Source: Diprion similis (lineage: Eukaryota > Arthropoda > Insecta > Hymenoptera > Diprionidae). Taken from it: a stretch of DNA of 64,000 bases. Numbering within the stretch: the first letter of the stretch is position 1; every line of letters starts with the position of its first letter. Location: assembly GCF_021155765.1 (NCBI RefSeq), contig NC_060113.1, positions 346,501 to 410,500 on the forward strand, in the 5' to 3' direction. Position numbers and translations under genes: made by a program. Of the stretch, positions 60,683 through 64,000 are shown piece by piece. Under the pieces are notes generated by a model, which saw only the letters and a program-made list of their open reading frames with translations, was not told the DNA's origin and did no database searches.

Positions 60683-63255
60683 ATGGACAATATGCCGAAC
60701 AAGCAAAGTACTAATGTCGAAGATTCGACTTTAGTAATCAAACTGGATGTCTCACCACGGAAGGTACCAATTCAAAAGAGACAAGGAGACTCCAGTCTTG
60801 CTTTAAAGCCAAGTGCCAAAAGGCGAAAGCTAAATAACAAAACTTACTATGAGAGTCCATTAAAGCATTTGGGAAAAAGCATGTATATACAATTTTATGA
60901 TAATTCAATCACGTCTTTATAAAATAGGAACTGCTTACACATTCACCATTGACAATCATGTAATTATCTTTCAGAGACAAAACCATTTCGGCCGTAAGTC
61001 TAGACGAAAGCGTCATTGTAATAGAAGAATACATGGATGTTACAGCATCAAAGAGTTCAGCTTGCCCACAAAGTAGTAGTAAGCAATTGACTTGTCCAGA
61101 TGACAGCATCATTATTTTAAGTGACAATGAAGGTGTATCGGAAGAAACGACCCACGTCAAAAATAAGAATCATAGAATCATTCAAGACAAAGATTCGTCC
61201 ATGATAAATACAGAAGTGTCGGAGGTTGCATCAGTTGAAAAACGAATGACAAGGAAAAGGAATAAGCGAGCCGCAGCTCGCAACGCCAAATTTGGGGCTA
61301 AGACTACAGTTAGAAAAGCAGACTGTCAAGATAAGGGAAATCTAATGCCAAAAATGCTATCTATATCAATTGACTCTGAAGATGAGAATATAAGTATGTT
61401 GAAAATACATTGGCTACAGAGAGTTGGGTGAATCTTGGAGTGTTGAGTAAAAACTAATCATTTCATTGATTTTGAAATGTTTTCAGTTCCTAATGATGAC
61501 ACCACTAAACCACAAGCAAAAATTGCAACTGTCAACAATTCTGAAAGTCTTTCGATATCTAAGAATGTTCCTCCAACAAATTCCCAGGGTGATATTAAGG
61601 AAAGCACAAAAAAGACTAAAACCAGTCCTCTTCGCACAGGTGATAACAAGTCTTGAATATTATACAAAATAATCCTGTTTTTTTATAGTATCTCAACCTT
61701 CTAGAGAAACAGAAGTGAGGATTTTAGTATGACTATAAATTCCATTAAAATTATATGACTTTTATTGGCCGTTAATCGACCTCAAATCGTTATACACACC
61801 CTCTTCCAAGTCCAGAAAAATTGGAAGTGTATTTCATTATCTTTACCGTTGATAAATGTTATGTTGTAAAGTATTTGCTGTTTCTGTTTAACTACTCTGT
61901 AGAAACCAACTACCTAGCACTGTGAATATCTTCATATTTAGTCTTCAAATTTTGCTGAACATTATCAAAAACATACCCACAAAATGTCGGATCATTATGA
62001 CCCATAGTAATTTTCAAAGTCATATAACATTCTCTGAATAAATTGTTAATACCAAAAATAATTTTTGTAAGCCTTAAGAACGTTCCTTTAAACAAAAACT
62101 AATTACAGAATCTTCAAGTCAATCAGCAGCTTCGCCAGATGATATTTTAATAGTCTGGACACAAACGGAAGGATGTCATACAGCTGCAGAACAACTTGCT
62201 TCACTATGTGTTACAGAGGAACCTTCAAACCTAGAAGAAAGATCAGGCTACTGTATTGATACACAGGGCGATCCGTCCAGTTTTCGTAATTTGAATGAAA
62301 AACATAATAAAAATAAAGAAAGAAAACGCGAGAAGACAAAACAACGTCAAAACCCGAACTGGGCCAGGTTCACAGAGTACCAATCCTCCACAAATCTACC
62401 TCCGAAGGAACCAAACATTGGATTGAATCAGCCTGAAATAAATGCAGTTGGAAGATGTTATACCAAGGAAATCGTTGTCAAACGACCCGGGAGCTTGCGG
62501 GATATTGTCATCGATGGTTGCAACATTGCAATGGCGTAGGTTTGCATAGTTGAATTATCACCACCAGCACTTGCTATAAATGACAGGCAGTGCATAAGGC
62601 TGTAAAAACTATGGCTTTGATTGCAGATACACAAATCACAAATACTTCTCGGAAACCGGGCTCAAGTTGGTAATAGATTACTTTAAATTAAGAGGCCATA
62701 CTGTCAAAGCCTTTATCCCCCAACATAAACGATCCATGAAGCACCAGCTCCTTGAGCAGCTTTATTCCGAAGGCATTGTGGTCTTCACACCCAGTCGACA
62801 CATAGGAGGAAAAAGAATCAGTTCACATGATGACAGGTATGCTTTTCTTCAATAATCTTTTCTGAAATGCGGTTTCATTACTCTAAAATTTTTGCTTCCA
62901 ATGGCAATTTTAAAAATAGAAGAAAAAGAAAATATTGCTATTCTTGACTGCATCAAAGTTGATGTTGAGGTAGAGAAAGTGTGGCAGCATTTTTTGAATC
63001 TAATATTTACTCACACTTTACAAATAAATATCTGATATTTCTATCAAAAGATATATTTTGGAATACGCTACAATGTGTGATGGGATAGTGGTATCACTGG
63101 ACCAATACCGAGACTTGTACGCAGAGAAACCTGAGTGGAAAAATACAATTGAAAACCGTCTGTTAGTGCCCACGTTTGTTGGGAAATGCGTCATGTTTCC
63201 TGAAGATCCGCTGGGAAGAAGTGGTCCAAAACTCGAAGAATTCTTGAGGCACTAG
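60683..63255 (+). CDS. NYN-domain ribonuclease, N4BP1/Regnase-like
   Basis: Predicted endoribonuclease of the NYN (PIN-like) family that includes Regnase, N4BP1 and KHNYN, which degrade selected RNAs. Six coding exons, 60683-60882, 60975-61393, 61487-61639, 62109-62535, 62627-62836 and 63051-63255, join to 537 residues. The N-terminal 380 residues are disordered-looking and basic. They contain two SUMO-interaction-like motifs, VIVIEE (80-85) and IIILSDNE (112-119), plus a basic nuclear-localisation-like cluster (RKRNKRAAARN). The NYN domain fills the C-terminus from DIVIDGCNIAMA (about residue 388), with conserved FTPSRHIGGKR, SHDDRYILEYA, CDGIVVSLDQYRDL and the family tail DPLGRSGPKLEEFL. 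Acidic active-site positions are present. There is no CCCH finger after the domain, unlike ZC3H12 proteins, so N4BP1-like is favoured. The upstream ATG at 60642 gives only a short uORF. Confidence 0.92.
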
Positions 63256-63817
63256 CAACGACTGTGGTTTTTAATACCATAGGAGCACGATATCGTATTA
63301 ATATGATAAAACACAACGCTGTTAATCCGTGAACTGAACAGCTCATCTAACTTTTTATATTACAAGATTAATTAACAAATATATGGTGGCTGAAATTCGG
63401 TAAGACTGTGCTAGCACTGGACGTAGTACGATTTACATACATTGCATACGTCAATAGAAACATACAAGTAATTTTTATTTTCTTTGGATGTCATTTCAGT
63501 GCCTGATTGAAAAAAAATTACAATGATTTGATTCATTATCCAAGTTGCTCTTACTCTTATATGAATACGCACTCAGATGCTGTAAAGTAAATCCACATGT
63601 ATAATTTTCTATTGTACACATTTACAGAGTATTTCATGTTCAGTAACTTATTAGTTTGATATTGTTTACTTACAAAAGAGATTTCTAACCAATGTAGAAA
63701 TATTTTTCGGTAAACTTGTTTGATATTCAGTACAATGCATATACCATATGAAGTGAAATTATTTCCACCATCCATTGATGTAAGAAGTAAGTATTCCAAG
63801 GAAAAATCAAAACGTAC
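63256..63817. other. 3' flank of the NYN ribonuclease gene
   Basis: AT-rich, with no clear AATAAA on the plus strand and no supported exon. It probably contains the end of the ribonuclease 3' UTR and, on the minus strand, intron or UTR of an unidentified neighbour. Confidence 0.35.
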
Positions 63818-63949
63818 AAGAATATTTAAACGAAAATTCAATCGATCTCCAACTTGGACCTGCCAAGTGCCTTTAAAGGTTTCATCATAGTAGCCTGCTG
63901 TGTCAGATGGTGAGAACGGAAATTTTACATTGCGTACATGTGTACACCA
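63818..63949 (-). CDS. Possible exon of an unidentified minus-strand gene
   Basis: A 132-base segment with an acceptor-like CAG before it and a GTACGT donor after it, in phase 0 at both ends, encodes 44 residues (WCTHVRNVKFPF through GDRLNFRLNIL). The composition is protein-like and the frame stays open beyond the donor. The family is not recognised, and the remaining exons would lie beyond the right edge or in the spacer. It could be chance. Confidence 0.3.
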
Positions 63950-64000
63950 CTGATGCAAAGTTACATTCGAGTGCGTTTTTCAGTCATCACGGCAGGGGGC

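Noticed and set aside
1-64000. tRNA, rRNA or known microRNA genes
   Set aside because: No B-box-like GTTCGAATC context with cloverleaf potential, no rRNA core sequence and no familiar microRNA seed hairpin was found by eye.

Overview
This window is eukaryotic nuclear DNA, most likely from an insect. Genes are split by short GT-AG introns, there are ZAD-type C2H2 zinc-finger genes (a family expanded in insects), and long AT-rich intergenic DNA carries microsatellites. The Lis-1 protein reads like a hymenopteran orthologue; the order is an inference from remembered family sequence, not a search.

Layout. 1-6.7 kb: no supported gene; simple repeats and one small inverted-repeat element. 6.8-9.3 kb (+): an 11-finger C2H2 protein with a polyglutamine C-terminus. 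14.0-14.9 kb (+): a complete four-exon Yippee-like gene, with its 3' UTR probably reaching about 16.9 kb. 17.2-34.1 kb: a 312-bp satellite array of about 54 monomers in perfect register, with higher-order repeats and decayed copies on both flanks out to about 35.4 kb. 35.7-36.7 kb (+): exosome cap subunit Rrp40. 38.7-41.8 kb (-): complete seven-coding-exon Lis-1, head to head with the mitochondrial GTPase ERAL1 at 44.7-45.9 kb (+). 46.1-48.5 kb (-): a cytosolic sulfotransferase, tail to tail with ERAL1, with a 750-bp foldback element in one intron. 49.9-59.5 kb (-): two tandem ten-finger zinc-finger genes, of which only the upstream one has a visible first ZAD exon. 59.9-60.2 kb: two small terminal-inverted-repeat elements. 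60.6-63.3 kb (+): a complete NYN-domain ribonuclease resembling N4BP1/Regnase. At 63.8-63.9 kb (-) there is one possible exon of an unidentified gene.

Most genes are conserved housekeeping functions (RNA exosome, dynein regulation, mitoribosome assembly, small-molecule sulfation) beside fast-evolving zinc-finger regulators; no shared pathway is evident. The most unusual items are the indel-free satellite array with repeat units in multiples of three monomers, and the two zinc-finger genes whose exon phases would let both use one ZAD first exon. Exon boundaries were read by eye from splice signals, reading-frame continuity and family knowledge. No alignment, database search or transcript data was available.
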